Source of the DNA: Planococcus citri
Taxonomy: Eukaryota > Arthropoda > Insecta > Hemiptera > Pseudococcidae
DNA: 64,000 nt
Direction of reading: 5' to 3'
Assembly (NCBI RefSeq): GCF_950023065.1
Contig: NC_088681.1
Coordinates: 67,428,836 to 67,492,835 of the forward strand
Part shown: piece by piece, positions 61,301 through 64,000 of the stretch
Position numbering within the stretch: the first letter of the stretch is position 1
Layout: each line of letters begins with the position of its first letter
The notes under the pieces: model-generated
The model's database searches: none
Told to the model about the DNA's origin: nothing
Seen by the model: only the letters and a program-made list of their open reading frames with translations
Program-made: the position numbers and the translations under genes

Positions 61301-62069
61301 GTGAAAGGGGCTCCTTTGGTTATTAAAGGTGCATGAGCAAGCTGAACAGGGAAGATGAGGAGTCTCCCCCCCCCCCAACACAGAAAAAGAAAAGGTTAGG
61401 AAACTTGGGAAGATTTGCAAAGAATTCGTGTAAGTTGGAAAAATCAAAGAATTTCCAAGAACCATGGGTTTTGATTCTTGAATATTATAAATTTTCAAAA
61501 ACTTTCGCTCGGTTGACTTCTCACACCAAAAATAATGTCAAATAAGATCTCCTTATTCCAGTCAAAACAGCCAGAAAATCTCAATATTTGCTAATCTATA
61601 GCCCAAAAAAAGGTCATATTTTTCATCAAAAATATTATTCAAAATTCAAAATATTTAAATTTAAATTTTTGTTTCGACATTTTTATTTTTATGTGCCTTA
61701 AAAGTTAAAACTGAGTAAATATGCAGATTTGAAAATTATGAAACTCACTTCCTTATATTACCCTCTCCTCTGAAGTTGTGGCGGAAAAGATGATGTACGA
61801 TACTCGTAAATTGACTGCGCCATTAAAAAGAACTATAGTGTAATACGAGTACAAAAATTGAACGAAATTGAAAGATCTGACTTTGTTGGATCGAATTGAT
61901 CTGAAATGAGTGTTTGAAAATTAGGTTTCTGCCCCCTACCCCTCCCACAACTTCATATTTCTCTCCATCGACCTCATTTTCTAATTCTCCTCTCCCTCCT
62001 CCTTCCTCAAAAATCATCTCAATCTCTAAAATTTTCCAAAATCAACTTTCTATTAGTCGAGGAGCCCGC
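58386..62069. other. Non-repetitive island, no gene recognised
   Basis: Starts AT-rich, with a duplicated 'cctccatagacccctcca' near 58634-58672 and a C run near 58830-58840. From 58850 to 61200 it is a CG-containing island with CTG runs near 59135-59165 and ACG runs near 60160-60173. The minus-strand frames near 58889-59256 contain Ser/Ala runs made by the CTG repeat. Another C run lies near 61369-61377. I see no recognisable exon. Confidence 0.3.
59672..59697. other. Perfect 10-bp stem-loop
   Basis: AAACCGTATC and GATACGGTTT flank the 6-base loop ATGACA. A second, weaker hairpin ('tagacaaa' near 59732, 'tttgtcta' near 59749) follows about 35 bp later. They lie in non-repetitive DNA. Function is unknown. 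Confidence 0.5.
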
Positions 62070-63519
62070 TTAAGGATCTATTGCACACCCCTCCCCCGTC
62101 GATCCTCCGGTACAACTTTTTTCTTAAAGGCGGGAGGAGTCCTAAGGAACATTCATAGGACTTGTAATAAAACAAAAAGTGGCTCTACTTACAAAATGGC
62201 GGCCATTTCGATTGACAGGTCAGCCAAAAGTGCAGATTTTGCGTCCCAACATAGGACTGGCACAACATTTTTCAACCTGTACAAAAGTAGATCGAAATAT
62301 CAGGCAAACATTCATCACCTGTCGAAATTTCAAGGGCTAAAATGCGTTTTTCGATTTTTGGTGAATTTTTGAAAATCAAATTTAGGCCAAAAATGAGGAA
62401 AAAAATCAAAATTTTACCAAATTGGCCAAAAAAGCTGAAATTTGGGATATACCCTATTTTTGACATGCCAAATCGATTGGAAACTGTTTCAAACCGTTTT
62501 GAGCAGTTCTGGAGCCTCCAGCAGATTTTTAGAACTCGAAATTCCCACAAAATTTCATCAAATGGAGTTGGATAACCAAAATTTACTCTGCAAACTAATT
62601 TAAATGCGCTACGAAGTACTGCAGGTAAATTTCGAATCATTTTGGAGCCTCCAGCGATTTTTTGAAAATTCCTGAAGCCTCCAGCAGATTTTTTAAACTT
62701 TAAATTTTACAAAATTTCATCAAATGGAGATGGAAAGCTGAATAATTTACTCTACACTCCAATTTTAACACCCTTTGAGGGCAAATTCAGGTGGGTTCAA
62801 GTCATTTTGGAGCCTTCAGCGACTTTTTGAAAATTACTGGAGCCTCTTGCAGGTTTTTGAAACTTGAAATTCCAGCAACATTTCACCAAGTGGAGTTGGC
62901 TAGCTGAAATTTACTTCGCAAACTAATTTCAATGCGATATGAAGTCGACTACATAGTGGTTTCAAATGTTTTTGAAGCTTCCAGCTATTTTTTGGAAATT
63001 TCAATTTTCCAAAAAACCCCATACGACCTTTAAAAAAGTCGCTGGAAGCTCCAAAACAACTGGAAATCCACCAGCAGTCAACTTCGTATAGCGTATTGAA
63101 ATTAGTTCGCAGAATGAATTTCGACTTTCCATCTCCATTTGATGAAATTTTGGGGAAATTTCAAGTTTCAAAAACCTACTAGAGGCTCCAGTAATTTTCA
63201 AAAAGTCGCTGGGGGCTCCAAAACGACTTGAAATCCCCCTGCAGTTCACTTCGTAGCGTATTGAAATTAGATTGCAGAGTGAATTTCGGTTATCCAACTC
63301 CATGATGAAATTTTGTGGGAATTTCGAGTTCTAAAAATCTGCTGGAGGCTCCAGAACTGCTCAAAACGGTTTGAAACAGTTTCCAATCGATTTGGCGTGT
63401 CAAAAATAGGGTATATCCCAAATTTCTGCTTTCTTGGTTAATTTGGTAAAATTTTGATTTTTTTCCCTCATTTTTGGCCTGAATTTGATTTTTAAAAATT
63501 CACCAAAAATCGAAAAACG
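62070..63519. mobile_element. Foldback-family element, left end intact and right end truncated
   Basis: The left terminal domain has a C-rich run (62086-62096), 'gatcctccggtacaactttt', 'ggagtcctaaggaacattca', AAAATGGCGGCCATTTC (62193-62209) and 'ttggtgaatttttgaaaatc'. Units of about 163 bp follow, with cores at about 62514, 62677 and 62841. From about 63000 the units are inverted ('ctggaggctccag' near 63343) and lead into the mirrored domain, which breaks off after 'caccaaaaatcgaaaaacg' at 63519. The outermost right part and tip are missing. This is the clearest copy for defining the unit length. Confidence 0.8.
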
Positions 63520-64000
63520 TTGACAAATTTTTTCGACAGAGTGTTTGTATGTATTTACCAACAATTCTTGTTGAATACTGAGTATTGATACGAGAAGCGA
63601 GTAAGAAGAAATTATATGGAAGGGTTATTTTTTCACCATTCGTAAAATTCGCTACCCCAACAAGGGAGATTCCCCTGCTGGCATAAGAACTTTTTGACGG
63701 GGGACAGGGAGATCGAAGGACGACTTTGAATATATGTACCCCAAGCCAAATTTTATCAGTTGAAATTCATTTCTTGATGTCAAGTAAATTTTTAAAATTT
63801 CAAACTTTGAATCCTAAAATCCGCTGGAGGCTCCAGAACAATTCGAAACATCTACCAATCGACCGATTCAAGAGCCTTAAAATAGGGTGTGAACCATATT
63901 TCAGTGGATGACTTTAAAATTTGATAAAATTTTAATTTTTTTACCGAAATGAGCCAAATATGAAATTCCAAGAAAAATCTCTTGGAAATTGATCAAGCTT
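63520..64000. repeat. AT-rich sequence with a diverged foldback-family unit
   Basis: 63520-63720 is non-repetitive. From about 63815 the phrase 'atccgctggaggctccagaa' and the following 'aatcgaccgattcaag...aatagggtgtgaa' match the inverted arm of the pervasive family in diverged form. The copy continues to the window's edge. No gene is seen. Confidence 0.5.

Overview
This 64-kb window is AT-rich eukaryotic DNA in which I find no intact protein-coding gene, no rRNA and no functional tRNA gene. The longest open frames are about 100-210 codons. All but two look like chance frames or by-products of repeats. The exceptions are a broken retrotransposon gag frame at 37632-38405 and a decayed, retroelement-like coding scrap at 25879-26310. 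The character of the DNA is an AT-rich background, CG-trinucleotide-rich islands, long poly-C/poly-G tracts, many foldback and MITE-like elements, and a tRNA-Lys-primed LTR element. This suggests an arthropod, perhaps a sap-sucking hemipteran such as a mealybug or other scale insect. That placement is inference from overall texture only. The window is probably intergenic or inside a very long intron.

Layout. Non-repetitive islands (about 1.1-3.9, 7.2-8.0, 12.4-14.1, 17.4-19.6, 23.0-25.1, 27.1-29.8, 31.5-32.4, 33.9-36.0, 40.4-41.8, 48.1-49.6, 54.0-55.7 and 58.4-62.0 kb) alternate with blocks of mobile and repeated DNA. The main blocks are: a foldback element with a 23-bp perfect terminal repeat (4997-6128); an inverted-repeat element (7996-12368) with a second terminal-inverted-repeat element nested inside it (9136-11521); an element at 15669-16707; a 50-bp minisatellite (20129-21052); a hAT-type MITE with its 8-bp target duplication (25164-25675); another MITE (26582-27073); a gag-bearing LTR retrotransposon remnant bordered on both sides by a roughly 140-bp repeat (36.0-40.05 kb); a giant inverted repeat with 2.07-kb arms (41779-46966) that carries a 255-bp near-perfect palindrome inserted in one arm only; a 1.38-kb foldback element (52204-53587); and a TTCGCGAA-rich minisatellite (56570-58385).

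The most pervasive component is one family of large foldback elements. It is made of roughly 163-bp units with a CTGGAGGCTCCAG core, and its arms end in a terminal domain with a C/G homopolymer, an AAAATGGCGGCCATTTT palindrome and a TAGTCCGG tip. Copies or half-copies lie at 29837-31533, 32451-33277, 42645-46359, 46980-48110, 49930-51040 and 62070-63519, with older debris elsewhere. Long inverted arms with internal tandem repeats recall Drosophila Foldback elements in architecture. I cannot say from sequence alone whether the family is already catalogued.

The genes do not work together in any pathway here. The biology visible is that of nested, hairpin-forming mobile DNA.
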